A DNA stretch of 64,000 nucleotides, from positions 1,054,001 to 1,118,000 of the forward strand of contig OZ254140.1 of NCBI GenBank assembly GCA_965267775.1, given 5' to 3'. The notes under the pieces were generated by a model, which ran no database searches, was not told the origin of the DNA, and worked only from the letters and a program-made list of their open reading frames with translations. The position numbers and the translations under genes were made by a program. The DNA comes from Planktophila sp965267775. GTDB lineage: Bacteria > Actinomycetota > Actinomycetes > Nanopelagicales > Nanopelagicaceae. Shown here piece by piece: positions 25,411 to 34,215 of the stretch (its first letter is position 1; the number at the start of each line of letters is the position of its first letter).

Positions 25411-26617
25411 GAATATCAGCAATAACAGCGAGGCCACCAAGGTGGCTCTTCCGCAGACTTAACTCTCCATCTGATTTTGCTATGACTGCAGCCATGATGC
25501 TCATACCTAAACCAGAGCCTCCGCTCTCGCGTGAGCGTGATTTATCGAAACGGTTGAGCGATTGAATCTTCTCGCGATAAGCGCTTTCAGGAAGCCCGGC
25601 TCCGCCATCTTCAATCGTCAAGATTGCGCGCTTTCCAATCTTGGTAAGCGAGATAGAAACTTCGACCTCGCCCTCCGTATGGCGCGAAATGTTATTGAGG
25701 GCATTTTGAATAAATCGCGAGAAGTAATCTCGAACTCCTGAAATCCTAATATCGCTAGCGATGGCGAGAGTAACTTTGCGATCGGGGTTGAGCGTTGCGA
25801 AATCTTCTCCATGCGAAGTGAGGAGTTCGCTCAGATCAATTAATTCACTTTCGCGTTGTGCGCTCTCTCCCAGCTCGGCCAAGAGCAAGAGATCATGGAT
25901 CAAGGTCTCCATTCGACCAATCTCAGTGTTCACTCGAGAGAATGCGCGATTCTTATCTGCCTCTTCATTCATGAGGCCCTTACTGAGCATCTCGACATAA
26001 CCCTTGATCACAGTCAGTGGAGTTCGCAGCTCATGTGAGGCATCGCCGAGAAAGGCCTGCATTCGGGCCAGCGCATCCTCATCATCACGACGCTTGAGGC
26101 GGCGTATATAGATTGAGAGAAGTCCGAATGCGAGGAGAGATGTAAGGATGGTAATAAGAAAGACGGTAATCAATCCTGATTTCAAGCGAGAGTTTGCTTC
26201 AACTGATGAACCTGCGACTACTAAGTAGTCGCCCCCTGAAATCTCATATGATCTAAATCGATAGTCATGAACGCCACGGCCCTCTTCTACACGATTGGTT
26301 GCCCCCGCAACTTTGCGGAGTGAGATTTCCTCAAAGAGTTGGATTGTTGATTCGCTGACAGTAGTAACAGCGCCATCACGCGAGACGAGATAGAGGGAAA
26401 GGTCGAGTGAAAATTCATCGAGGTGAAAGAGCGCCGCGCTCAACTCTTGATTCGGAGACTTTGCTGCATCATCAATCGTTGAGGTAATTGCAGTATCAAT
26501 TGTCGAAAGTGCATTCTGGTAGCTCTGCACTGTAATAAATGAACCGATTGAAGCGGTGAGAATTGTGGCAGTTGCTAGAGTGACAAGGCGCAATCTAGCT
26601 GTTGAAGAGAGTTTCAC
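25394..26617 (-). CDS. Two-component sensor histidine kinase
   Basis: 407 aa, class I kinase. Helices are at about residues 12-32 and 150-170 with a roughly 115-residue sensor loop between; no clear HAMP signature is seen after helix 2. HisKA: FLGDASHELRTPLTVIKGY with the phospho-His at about 195. HATPase: NALNNISRH (N box), DGGAGLP, GGSGLGMSI. Start and regulator stop share a 4-nt overlap, so kinase and regulator are translationally coupled. The signal sensed is unknown; a small exported protein is encoded divergently next to the regulator. Confidence 0.92.
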   Translation of the reverse strand: MKLSSTARLRLVTLATATILTASIGSFITVQSYQNALSTIDTAITSTIDDAAKSPNQELSAALFHLDEFSLDLSLYLVSRDGAVTTVSESTIQLFEEISLRKVAGATNRVEEGRGVHDYRFRSYEISGGDYLVVAGSSVEANSRLKSGLITVFLITILTSLLAFGLLSIYIRRLKRRDDEDALARMQAFLGDASHELRTPLTVIKGYVEMLSKGLMNEEADKNRAFSRVNTEIGRMETLIHDLLLLAELGESAQRESELIDLSELLTSHGEDFATLNPDRKVTLAIASDIRISGVRDYFSRFIQNALNNISRHTEGEVEVSISLTKIGKRAILTIEDGGAGLPESAYREKIQSLNRFDKSRSRESGGSGLGMSIMAAVIAKSDGELSLRKSHLGGLAVIADIPTYRE

Positions 26618-27300
26618 TTCTTCTCAAGTAGTAGCTGGAAGCCAACGCCGCGCACCGTGCGAATTCCCTCAAAACCATCGCGGTGGAGTTTCTTACGAAG
26701 ATAGGAGATATAGGTATCAACAACGGTTGTCTCTGTCTCGAAGTTAATTCCCCAGACTTCATCCAAGAGAAAGCTCTTACTGAGAACTCTGCCCTTTGAT
26801 TCTAGAAGTACATGCAGTAGACGGAATTCAGTAGGCGAAAGATCGATAACCTCTGAGTTGAAGGTGACCTTATGTGACTCTTCATCGAGTGTGATCGGAC
26901 CTACCGAGAGAACTGTGGGGGTAGCTTCCGTAAATTGAGAGCGGCGCAGGATTGCGCGCACTCGAAGAACTAGCTCCTCGAGACCAAAAGGTTTTGTTAC
27001 GTAATCATCAGCGCCAAGGGTGAGGCCACGAGTGATATCTGCGCGATCGCCTCGCGCGCTCAACATGAGTGCAGGGGTGTTATCGCCATTGCCTCGAATG
27101 CGTTCGATAAATTCAAAACCATCCATCAAGGGCATATTGATATCAACAATCAAAAGGTCGGGTTTCATTGTGCGCAACATCGTCTGCGCAACCATTGCAT
27201 CCGGTGCAGCGAGGGTCTCAAAACCTGCCAATTTGAGGGCATCGGCAAGAAGCTCACGTACCCCTGCCTCATCATCAATAATCATGATCTGCTGTGCCAT
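26614..27300 (-). CDS. OmpR/PhoB-family response regulator
   Basis: 228 aa. Receiver domain at 1-120 with Asp9/Asp10, phospho-acceptor Asp53 (VDINMP) and the conserved Thr and Lys (LSAR, KPF). A winged-helix DNA-binding domain follows (about 130-225), with LSPTEFRLLHVL and VDTYISYLRKKL. The partner kinase overlaps by 4 nt. No TANNNT is seen at the leaderless position before this start, so the transcript probably starts further upstream in the 78-bp gap shared with the gene at 27379. Confidence 0.93.
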   Translation of the reverse strand: MAQQIMIIDDEAGVRELLADALKLAGFETLAAPDAMVAQTMLRTMKPDLLIVDINMPLMDGFEFIERIRGNGDNTPALMLSARGDRADITRGLTLGADDYVTKPFGLEELVLRVRAILRRSQFTEATPTVLSVGPITLDEESHKVTFNSEVIDLSPTEFRLLHVLLESKGRVLSKSFLLDEVWGINFETETTVVDTYISYLRKKLHRDGFEGIRTVRGVGFQLLLEKK

Positions 27301-27378
27301 GGCTCAACTCTGCCACGTGCAGGGCGCAATCGCCACCATTCACAGAATTCTCACACGATGCTGAGTCATACTAACTCT

Positions 27379-27807
27379 ATGGAAAGCAAGTCAGTTGCCC
27401 GCGCAGCAATAATCGCGACACTCATTGCCGTGAGTTCTTCATCTCCAATTCTCGCAATGGCAGAGCCAACTCCTGCACCTACCTCAGATCCCGCAAGAAA
27501 TCCGATGGAGCAATTCCGCATCGATCGCGAGAACTACGCCAATGCGATGAAGATGCGTGCTCTCAATATTAGGAATATCAATATTGCATTTAAGAGCGCA
27601 TGCGATAAAGCAGCTCTCGATTACAAGAATGCGATGTCGACTGCAAGGACGCCAGATCAGAAAAATCTCGCAGCTTCAGCTCGTAAGAGTGCGATTAGCA
27701 CTGCAATCATCGCTCGAGATAGCGCTATTACTGCGCTAGGTCCAGAACCTCTTCCGCCGATCGAACCGGCTAAGCCGCTGAAGGCTCCGAAAGGTAAAAC
27801 TCGCTAA
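27379..27807 (+). CDS. Small exported helical protein
   Basis: 142 aa from the ATG at 27379, seven codons after the first ATG; here CATACT ends exactly 6 nt upstream and the protein begins with a clean signal peptide (MESKSVARAAIIATLI, cleavage near AMA-E). The mature protein is a Pro-rich start, then one long Ala/Lys/Arg helical region without cysteines, and a Pro/Lys-rich tail. Function unknown. It is divergent from the two-component system, which may regulate it. Its stop lies back to back with that of hpf. Confidence 0.75.
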   Translation: MESKSVARAAIIATLIAVSSSSPILAMAEPTPAPTSDPARNPMEQFRIDRENYANAMKMRALNIRNINIAFKSACDKAALDYKNAMSTARTPDQKNLAASARKSAISTAIIARDSAITALGPEPLPPIEPAKPLKAPKGKTR

Positions 27808-28149
27808 TTAATCTGCGAGTGGCATGGTGCGAATAGTTTCGCGCTTGTAATCCTTATTCTTCTCATGAATCTTACGAATCTGTAGCTCAACGCTCTTTAT
27901 CGCCACATCAAATGCCGCGACATCATTAAATTCTGTCGCCTCTGCGCGCAGAGCTGGACCAGAACCGTGGGATGCAATCACAACTTTATGTGAATGCTTT
28001 CCTTGGCGAGGGTTCTGCTCATGTGTCACTTCAACATCGATGCGATCTATTTGAACACTGAAACGCTCCATCGATTGGAGCTTCTCAGTACTAATCGCTT
28101 GGAAGTCCTCGGCTAATGAGGCGTGGCGGGTGTGAATATTGATTTCCAT
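27808..28149 (-). CDS. hpf: Short-form hibernation promoting factor / RaiA
   Basis: 113 aa, one S30AE-type domain: MEINIHTRHASL at the start and the basic patch near KNKDYKRE. It binds the 30S subunit and silences ribosomes in starvation. Actinobacterial HPFs are usually about 200-260 aa with a C-terminal dimerisation domain that makes 100S pairs; that domain is missing here. It follows a 48-aa membrane ORF with no gap (stop TAA directly followed by ATG), with GAGG 10 nt before the start inside that ORF, so expression is coupled. Confidence 0.85.
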   Translation of the reverse strand: MEINIHTRHASLAEDFQAISTEKLQSMERFSVQIDRIDVEVTHEQNPRQGKHSHKVVIASHGSGPALRAEATEFNDVAAFDVAIKSVELQIRKIHEKNKDYKRETIRTMPLAD

Positions 28150-28296
28150 TTATGCATCCTCGAATTCGTCTTCATCGATCCAAGCATCAGTTTCGGAATC
28201 TTCTTGCTTTTCAACCCAGCTCAAAAAAGTTGCAACAGCCTTAAAGGCCAAGATAGTCATTGTGATTGCTGCAAGGATTCTGCGGAGAGCCTTCAT
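28150..28296 (-). CDS. 48-aa small membrane protein upstream of hpf
   Basis: A short open frame of 48 codons beginning MKALRRILAAITMTILAFKA. It has a basic start, one hydrophobic helix (about residues 7-25) and a very acidic tail with nine or more Asp/Glu in the last 18 residues. TATTTT ends exactly 6 nt before the ATG, the same spacing seen at the other leaderless starts in the window. Its stop codon touches the hpf start codon. The composition, promoter and coupling support a real small gene; function unknown. Confidence 0.65.
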   Translation of the reverse strand: MKALRRILAAITMTILAFKAVATFLSWVEKQEDSETDAWIDEDEFEDA

Positions 28297-28343
28297 GTAC
28301 TTAAAATACTCTCTTTACGAGAAAAAGTCTGAGTAATTCAGAT

Positions 28344-29405
28344 TTAAATTTCTGTCAGAGCTTGTGAAATATCGCCCCAGATATCTTCATGATGTTCGCA
28401 ACCGACAGAGAGCCGGATGAGATTTTCAGGAACGCTCTCGCTCTCGAGCGCCCAACGGCGGCGGCGCTCCCAGGTGCTCTCGACTCCCCCGAGGCTCGTC
28501 GCATTGGTGATTAATTGAGAGGCAGCACATACCTTCTCTGTGCCTTCAGCATCACTTGCCACCTCAAAGGAGATGATTGCTCCAAAAGTTGGATATCGAA
28601 CTTTCTCGACCTTTGGGTGTGAAGTTAATTTCTCAACAAGGATCTTTGCATTTGCCTCTGCCGCCCTAAAGCGAAGCGGGAAGGTGCGAATGCCACGAAG
28701 CGCAAGCCAAGCCTCAAATGGGCCTGGAATTGCTCCCAATAGTGTGCGCGCTTCAAGGAGTCGGTTGTAGAGCGCAGGATCCTTCACGGTAAGAGATCCG
28801 AGAATGACATCGCTATGACCTGCTAAATATTTCGTCACTGAATTCATTGATATATCTGCACCAAGTTCGAGAGGCAGCTGGTTCAGTGGCGTTGCAAAGG
28901 TATTGTCGACCGCTACGCCCATGTTGCGCTTCTTCGCTTCGCCGATGATGAGTGACATTTCAGCGATTTCTAGCCCTGGATTTGTAGGTGATTCAATCCA
29001 GAGAAAAGCGGCTCCAATGAGTGCTTCAAAAACATCTTTAGTGTTTGCAATATCGACGAAGCGAACTTCGAGTCGACCTTGCTCGTGATACTTCTTTAAG
29101 AGCGCCATCGTTCCGCTATAGCCCTGATCAGATACAACAACTGGTGCGCCGTGAGGAAGAAGTGAGAAGACCGCTGTAATCGCAGCCATTCCTGATGAGA
29201 ATGCCAACGTTGAATCACCTCGCTCGAGTGAGGTGATCGCTCCTTCAAGTGCTTGCCAGCTCTCGTTGCCGAAACGACCGTAACCGATTGGGCCACCTGC
29301 TGCGAAAGTTGAGTTGAGCGAGATGCCTACATTGAGCGGTGCGCCTGCCTCGGATGATGGGCGACCTGCTGCGATGGCATTGGTCTCGGGATGCTGTGAT
29401 TCCAT
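28344..29405 (-). CDS. Cystathionine gamma-synthase/lyase-type PLP enzyme
   Basis: 353 aa, Cys/Met-metabolism fold I PLP family. SSGMAAI and the lysine region SMNSVTKYLAGHSDVILG carry the cofactor site; SPTNPGLEI is a typical family motif. At 353 residues it is shorter than the usual 380-400, chiefly at the N-terminus. It could be cystathionine gamma-synthase, beta-lyase-like or O-acetylhomoserine sulfhydrylase; the sequence alone does not decide. TACCCT ends 6 nt before the ATG. A MalY/PatB-type lyase gene ends 18 nt upstream on the same strand, suggesting shared sulfur amino acid metabolism. Confidence 0.87.
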   Translation of the reverse strand: MESQHPETNAIAAGRPSSEAGAPLNVGISLNSTFAAGGPIGYGRFGNESWQALEGAITSLERGDSTLAFSSGMAAITAVFSLLPHGAPVVVSDQGYSGTMALLKKYHEQGRLEVRFVDIANTKDVFEALIGAAFLWIESPTNPGLEIAEMSLIIGEAKKRNMGVAVDNTFATPLNQLPLELGADISMNSVTKYLAGHSDVILGSLTVKDPALYNRLLEARTLLGAIPGPFEAWLALRGIRTFPLRFRAAEANAKILVEKLTSHPKVEKVRYPTFGAIISFEVASDAEGTEKVCAASQLITNATSLGGVESTWERRRRWALESESVPENLIRLSVGCEHHEDIWGDISQALTEI

Positions 29406-29422
29406 ATACCAAGGGTAATGGC

Positions 29423-30586
29423 TTAGTGCAGTGCTCGCGCTACTCGATTAATCGCTTCAGTGATGATTTCAGGCGAGGTAGCAAAGTTGAGGCGGACATA
29501 GTCAGAGAACTTCTCACCAAATCGCACGCCAGGGACGAAGGCGACCTTGGCATTGTCAATGAGGTGCGACGCAGGTTCGGCTCCAATTGCATATTCACTG
29601 AAATCAATCCATGAGAGATATGAGCAATGCGGCATATGAGTCTTTGCCTTCGGAAGCTTCTCTTCGACTAGAGAGGCGACCAGCTTGCGATTGAAATCCA
29701 ACTGGACCATGAGCTGATCGAGCCACGGCTCGCCATCTTTAAATGCACTGACCGTTGCAAAAGCTCCCAATAGTGAGGCGCGATAGTGTGTTGCGGGAGC
29801 GATTGCATTGAGCCGCTCATGCATCGCATCGTTCTCGGTAACGATAATTGCACACTTCAGGCCAGCAATATTCCAGCCTTTACTCGCAGCGGTAACGGTG
29901 ATTCCAACTTCGCGAGCCTTGGCGCCCAATGAAAGGAATGGGGTGAATCTTTGTTCTGCAAAGGTGAGTGGTGAGTGAATCTCATCGCTAATAATGATGA
30001 CCTTGTTCTCATCAGCAAGTTGAACAAGTCTTTCCAGCTCTGTCTTTGTATAGACGCGACCGAGTGGATTATGTGGGTTGCAGATGAGGTGAACTTTAAT
30101 TCCTGATTTATATGCCGCCTCGATACCTGGCCAATCTAGATGCCACGGTGAACCGTTGACCTCTTCCTCTGAGCGAGAGAGCGGGACGTCGACAACTTCT
30201 AGATGAGTTTCATTTGCCCAGGTAAAGAAGTTTGGATAGACAGGTGAATTGATCATGATCTTGTCACCGTATTGGGTGATTACTCGAAGAGTCTCAACGA
30301 TTCCAACTCCAACATCTGCAGCAATACGAATCTGTGTCGGATCGGGCTTCCAGCCGAAACGTCTTTCGGCAAATCCGGCAAATGCTTCTCCCATCTCGGG
30401 GATTGCACCGAGATAGCCGAGATCTGAATTGTCGACCATCTCTTTGAGTGCGCGACGAATCGGCTCTGCAACAGGGAAATCCATCTCAGCAACTGGCAGT
30501 GGCAGTACATCGCTGGGGAATGCGCGCCATTTCTCGGATTTATGTCTTTGTAGTTCAGATAGCGGCACGAGATGAAAATCGCTCAT
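29423..30586 (-). CDS. MalY/PatB-family PLP aminotransferase / C-S lyase
   Basis: 387 aa from the ATG at 30586 (the frame extends 18 codons further, but AATACT lies 7 nt before this ATG and homologous proteins begin close to the DFHLVPL segment). Fold I PLP motifs: CNPHNPLGRVY, ISDEIHSPL and the Schiff-base Lys in TAASKGWNIAGLK. MalY/PatB proteins cleave cystathionine or related beta-C-S bonds, giving homocysteine or a thiol. Paired with the cystathionine-type enzyme just downstream. Confidence 0.9.
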   Translation of the reverse strand: MSDFHLVPLSELQRHKSEKWRAFPSDVLPLPVAEMDFPVAEPIRRALKEMVDNSDLGYLGAIPEMGEAFAGFAERRFGWKPDPTQIRIAADVGVGIVETLRVITQYGDKIMINSPVYPNFFTWANETHLEVVDVPLSRSEEEVNGSPWHLDWPGIEAAYKSGIKVHLICNPHNPLGRVYTKTELERLVQLADENKVIIISDEIHSPLTFAEQRFTPFLSLGAKAREVGITVTAASKGWNIAGLKCAIIVTENDAMHERLNAIAPATHYRASLLGAFATVSAFKDGEPWLDQLMVQLDFNRKLVASLVEEKLPKAKTHMPHCSYLSWIDFSEYAIGAEPASHLIDNAKVAFVPGVRFGEKFSDYVRLNFATSPEIITEAINRVARALH

Positions 30587-30621
30587 GACGTGAAGTATTG
30601 CACTCCTGTCAATGAAACTCC

Positions 30622-31263
30622 ATGATTGCTCCCGTGCCAATTACACCCATCACCGAACGCCATATGAAGAAGGTCGTCGCTGAAATATCTGCACGTGATA
30701 AGAAATTTGCACGAATTATCGAAGCTCACCCCCTCTGCACAATCGGCCGCAATCCAAAGCCAATCACTCACTTTGAATCACTAGTCGAGTCAGTAATTTC
30801 GCAACAGTTGGCGGTAAAGGCAGCCGATACGATCTTTCTGCGAGTTAAGAAGGCAGCTGGTGGTCGAATCATTCCTGCGCGAATTGCGCTACTCGATGAA
30901 GTTACGATGCGCGAAGCTGGTGTATCTGGCGCAAAGCATCGAACTATCCAAGGACTTGCAAGCGCTGCCCTCGATAAGGAAATCAATTTCAATAAATTGC
31001 ATGAAGTTGAAAGCGATGAAGAAATCTTTAATCAGTTGACTGCGCTCTGGGGCATCGGACCTTGGACTGTAGATATGTTTATGATGCATCAATTAGGCAG
31101 ACTCAATATCTGGCCGACAGGAGATCTTGGCGTCCGTCGAGGCTGGGAGAAGATTTACTCGCTGAGCGAAGAAATTTCTCCGAAGGAACTCGAGGTCAAA
31201 GGTGAGAAGTTCCAACCTTACCGAAGCGTCGTGGCTTGGTATTGCTGGCGAGCTTGGGGTTAA
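30622..31263 (+). CDS. DNA-3-methyladenine glycosylase II (HhH-GPD)
   Basis: 213 aa, the size of short AlkA-like enzymes lacking the N-terminal beta domain. FESLVESVISQQLAVKAA matches the family N-terminal helices; the helix-hairpin-helix is LWGIGPWTVDMFMM and the catalytic Asp lies in TGDLGVRRG. It removes alkylated purines in base-excision repair. The Shine-Dalgarno is weak and no clear leaderless -10 is seen at this ATG. It is divergent from the MalY-like gene and its 3' end overlaps msrA by 4 nt. Confidence 0.9.
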   Translation: MIAPVPITPITERHMKKVVAEISARDKKFARIIEAHPLCTIGRNPKPITHFESLVESVISQQLAVKAADTIFLRVKKAAGGRIIPARIALLDEVTMREAGVSGAKHRTIQGLASAALDKEINFNKLHEVESDEEIFNQLTALWGIGPWTVDMFMMHQLGRLNIWPTGDLGVRRGWEKIYSLSEEISPKELEVKGEKFQPYRSVVAWYCWRAWG

Positions 31264-31787
31264 CTCTGAGGAAATTTCACTCCTGTACTTGAATGGCAGT
31301 CATAGCCATTTGGATTCTTCTCTAGATAACGTTGGTGATACTCCTCAGCGGGATAGAAGACCACGCCCTCTGAACTCATGATTTCTGTGCAGATTGCTCC
31401 GATGCCTTCACTATCGAGGGCGCCCTGATAGGAATCCCGCGTTGCAACTGCAATCTCACCTTGATCAGGAGTGGTGAAGTAGATAGAGCTTCGATATTGA
31501 GTTCCAATATCTCCACCTTGCTGATTGAGAGATGTCGGATCGTGCATCACCCAGAACTCTTCACAGAGGCGCGCATATGAAACCTGATCTGGATTGAAAA
31601 TTACTTCAACCATCTCCGCGTGAAGTGTCTTACCAGTGCAGACTTCTTCATAGCTCGGATTTGCTGTAATTCCACCCATATATCCAACTCGCGTTGAAAT
31701 TACACCAGGCATATTCCAGAATCGTCGCTCAGCTCCCCAGAAACAACCGGTGGCAAAGTAGGCAGTGGCAGATTTGATGTCGCTCAT
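31260..31787 (-). CDS. msrA: Peptide-methionine (S)-S-oxide reductase
   Basis: 175 aa, one MsrA domain. The nucleophilic cysteine is Cys15 in GCFWGAE; HDPTSLNQQGGDIGTQYRS and the C-terminal EEYHQRYLEKNPNGYDCH match the family. It repairs oxidised methionine in cytosolic proteins with thioredoxin or a similar reductant. TAGGTT lies 8 nt before the ATG, slightly further than at most genes here, so the leader would be 0-2 nt. A tRNA gene is divergent upstream. Confidence 0.95.
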   Translation of the reverse strand: MSDIKSATAYFATGCFWGAERRFWNMPGVISTRVGYMGGITANPSYEEVCTGKTLHAEMVEVIFNPDQVSYARLCEEFWVMHDPTSLNQQGGDIGTQYRSSIYFTTPDQGEIAVATRDSYQGALDSEGIGAICTEIMSSEGVVFYPAEEYHQRYLEKNPNGYDCHSSTGVKFPQS

Positions 31788-31809
31788 AGTCGGATAACCT
31801 ACTCTCTGC

Positions 31810-31881
31810 GCCCCCGTAGCTCAGGGGATAGAGCACTGCCCTCCGGAGGCAGGTGCACAGGTTCGAATCCTGTCGGGGGCA
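31810..31881 (+). tRNA. tRNA-Arg (anticodon CCG)
   Basis: Cloverleaf read by eye: acceptor GCCCCCG pairs with CGGGGGC (31874-31880), D stem GCTC/GAGC with loop AGGGGATA, anticodon stem CTGCC/GGCAG with loop CTCCGGA (anticodon CCG, reads CGG), 4-nt variable loop, T stem ACAGG/CCTGT with TTCGAAT loop, discriminator A. CCA is not encoded. No tRNA partner is adjacent. Confidence 0.95.
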
Positions 31882-32023
31882 CTTTATTGATTGGCGCGAG
31901 GTAAATCACCTCATATTTAAATCTTTTTTCCCGTACATCCTTGTTTAACTCACCCACAACAGGGAGAATTGCCAACTCACACTTCGTGAGAATTACTGAT
32001 TGCCGCTGTAAAGGAGCTTCCCC

Positions 32024-32293
32024 ATGGATTGGAGACATCAATCTGCCTGCCGTGACGAAGATCCAGAGCTCTTCTTCCCTGTAGGAAATACAGGCCCTGC
32101 AATCACTCAGATCGAAGAGGCGAAGAAGGTCTGCAACCGCTGCATCGTTAAGGATGCCTGCCTGGCATGGGCTCTCGAATCTGGCCAGGATGCCGGTGTC
32201 TGGGGTGGTCTCTCAGAGGATGAGCGTCGTGCTCTTAAGCGCCGCGCCGCACGTAACCGCGCCCGCCTAATGGATAACGGACTCACTCACTAA
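32024..32293 (+). CDS. whiB1: WhiB1-type iron-sulfur transcriptional regulator
   Basis: 89 aa. It begins MDWRHQSACRDEDPELFFPVGN and keeps cysteines at 9, 37, 40 and 46, the same positions as Mycobacterium WhiB1, then GVWGG and a basic C-terminus (RRALKRRAARNR). WhiB1 holds a NO-sensitive 4Fe-4S cluster and binds the primary sigma factor. AAAGGAG stands 8 nt before the ATG, so unlike its neighbours it has a leadered mRNA; an inverted repeat CTCAC-acttc-GTGAG (31976-31990) lies in the upstream region. It is convergent with pdtaS, as whiB1 and pdtaS are neighbours in Mycobacterium. Confidence 0.95.
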   Translation: MDWRHQSACRDEDPELFFPVGNTGPAITQIEEAKKVCNRCIVKDACLAWALESGQDAGVWGGLSEDERRALKRRAARNRARLMDNGLTH

Positions 32294-32312
32294 TTTAACT
32301 TTTCGAGCAGAT

Positions 32313-33785
32313 TTAACTGATCGGAAATTTCAGAACTGCTCGTGTCTCATCCTGATCAGATTCAAGGACCAATGTTCCGCGCAACTCGTTCTCTGTCAAT
32401 GTGCGAACAATCTGAAGACCGAGATTTGACGATGTCGCAAGGCTGAAGCCATCAGGTAATCCAACGCCATCATCTGAGATCGTGACCGTTACTGATTTTT
32501 CCTTGCGCTCGATTTTAATATCGAGCTTACTTCCCTCAACTTCAAGACCATGCTCAAGCGCATTGTAAATAAGTTCGGTTATTACAAGAGCAAGTGGCGT
32601 TGCAATACGTGATTCGAGCGCACCAAGAGTTCCTGAGCGAGAAATTTTAAGCTCGCTCATGCGCGGCGTTAATTCAAGGGCATGATTAACCAAACGATCT
32701 AATACATCATCGAATGCAACTGATGAATCGGAACTACTCGACAGCGTCTCATGAACCAACGCAATGGATGCGATTCGCCGAACAGCTTCATTGAGTGCTT
32801 GGCTAGCACCAGGATCATCAATCCGTCGCGCCTGCAATCGCAAGAGCGCAGATACAGTCTGGAGATTGTTCTTTACACGGTGATGGATCTCGCGAATAGT
32901 TGCATCTTTAGTAACGAGTTCGCGCTCACGACGTCGAAGCTCAGTCACATTGTTGAGCAAGACAATCGCCCCAATACGATCTTGTCCCGCGATAATCGGC
33001 AAGACGATGAGATCAATTACACCACCGACATTCTCAACTTCTACTCGGCGAAGTGAACGCCCACTTAAACTAGTTATCAACGCCTCTTCTCGGGCATCTG
33101 ACTTCTCACGCGAAACTGTTTCAGCAATTTCGCCCAATGAATAACCCTCAAGTTCATTGGTCCATCCCATTCGGCTAAATGCTGATCGCGCATTAGGGCT
33201 GGCGTAACTCACCGTTCCATTGACATCAATACGAACCAATCCATCACCGACGCGAGGAGTTGGATCGAAGAGCGTTCCCGCATTTCGATAAGGGAAGTTT
33301 CCTTCAGCAACCATTCGATAGAGCTCATGTGCAATTTCGCGATAATTGAGTTCGAGTCGAGATGGCTGGCGCATCAGCTCTGAGTTGCGGTGGCGCGAGA
33401 TAACTGCGATGACCTTCTCCCCCATGATTACAGGAATGGTCTCTTCTTTGACCATCACATCGCCCAACATCTGTGGCTCTGTATTTCGAACAATCTCTCC
33501 ATCAGATAAAGCTTGATCAATATAGAAACGATCTCCCCAGGCAATCTCATCGCCAATTACATCGTTGGCGAAGACAGTTGCTGCAGTAGTAGGTCGAATA
33601 TGTGCAACTGCGATATACCCCGTCGGCCAACTTGCATCATCTTTACGAAGTGGAATCCAGAGGATGAGGTCTGCAAATGAAAGGTCTGAGAGCAACTGCC
33701 AGTCAGCTACGAGTTCACGAAGTTTATGGATCTCTTCTGGTGAGGAAGGCGTTCTACCTTCGACATATTCTTCAATCGAAGCCAT
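32313..33785 (-). CDS. pdtaS: PdtaS-like cytosolic histidine kinase
   Basis: 490 aa from the ATG at 33785, which lies a few nt behind the stop of the upstream gene; a 20-codon extension would overlap that gene. No membrane helix. An N-terminal GAF-like sensor domain (about 1-150) and a PAS domain (about 185-295) precede HisKA_2 with EIHHRVKNNLQTVSALLRLQ and HATPase with ELIYNALEHG and SDDGVGLP. This is the architecture of PdtaS, which phosphorylates the antiterminator PdtaR; no pdtaR is present in the window. Confidence 0.9.
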   Translation of the reverse strand: MASIEEYVEGRTPSSPEEIHKLRELVADWQLLSDLSFADLILWIPLRKDDASWPTGYIAVAHIRPTTAATVFANDVIGDEIAWGDRFYIDQALSDGEIVRNTEPQMLGDVMVKEETIPVIMGEKVIAVISRHRNSELMRQPSRLELNYREIAHELYRMVAEGNFPYRNAGTLFDPTPRVGDGLVRIDVNGTVSYASPNARSAFSRMGWTNELEGYSLGEIAETVSREKSDAREEALITSLSGRSLRRVEVENVGGVIDLIVLPIIAGQDRIGAIVLLNNVTELRRRERELVTKDATIREIHHRVKNNLQTVSALLRLQARRIDDPGASQALNEAVRRIASIALVHETLSSSSDSSVAFDDVLDRLVNHALELTPRMSELKISRSGTLGALESRIATPLALVITELIYNALEHGLEVEGSKLDIKIERKEKSVTVTISDDGVGLPDGFSLATSSNLGLQIVRTLTENELRGTLVLESDQDETRAVLKFPIS

Positions 33786-33790
33786 AGCGG

Positions 33791-34183
33791 TTACCGATTC
33801 AACCAATCCCCAACGCTGAGCTGTGCCTCTTGCGGAGCAAACCATGTGAGGTCATCTGCATCTTCCCCCACGAGGAATACTGCTTCTACTGAGTTCCACT
33901 GGAGCGGCATCACGACTTCTGCGCTGATCTCATCAAAGGCGCCAAGAATCTCTTCTGGTACCTCAAGGGCAATTACAAGCGCAGCTCCAGATTGGTCATC
34001 TAAAAACTCGATCGCATCCTCTGCGGCTAGGAGCGAGAGTGAATACTCGATCTCCTCTTCATCCATCTCTGGATGGGTCCCGCTATAAATTGGCGTTGGT
34101 GCATATACCTCGGGGATATCGATCGTTCCGCTCTGGAGAAACTCTTGGAGTTCATCGGCAGTCGTACCAAAGTAAACGCGCAT
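33791..34183 (-). CDS. Conserved actinobacterial hypothetical protein (DUF6912-like)
   Basis: 130 aa, acidic and cytosolic. MRVYFGTTADELQEFL opens the protein and EEIEYSLSLLAAEDAIEFL forms a long amphipathic helix; the pattern recalls a conserved actinobacterial protein family, which I believe is DUF6912, though from memory only. TATTCT ends 6 nt before the ATG, no Shine-Dalgarno. The kinase gene begins 5 nt after its stop, so the two share a transcript. Function unknown. Confidence 0.75.
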   Translation of the reverse strand: MRVYFGTTADELQEFLQSGTIDIPEVYAPTPIYSGTHPEMDEEEIEYSLSLLAAEDAIEFLDDQSGAALVIALEVPEEILGAFDEISAEVVMPLQWNSVEAVFLVGEDADDLTWFAPQEAQLSVGDWLNR

Positions 34184-34215
34184 GTAGAAAGAATATCGTC
34201 ATTACCTACCTTCAT

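Noticed and set aside
31799..32041. 80-codon open frame antisense to the tRNA
   Set aside because: It runs through tRNA-Arg on the other strand; its middle part is the classic translated-tRNA artefact.
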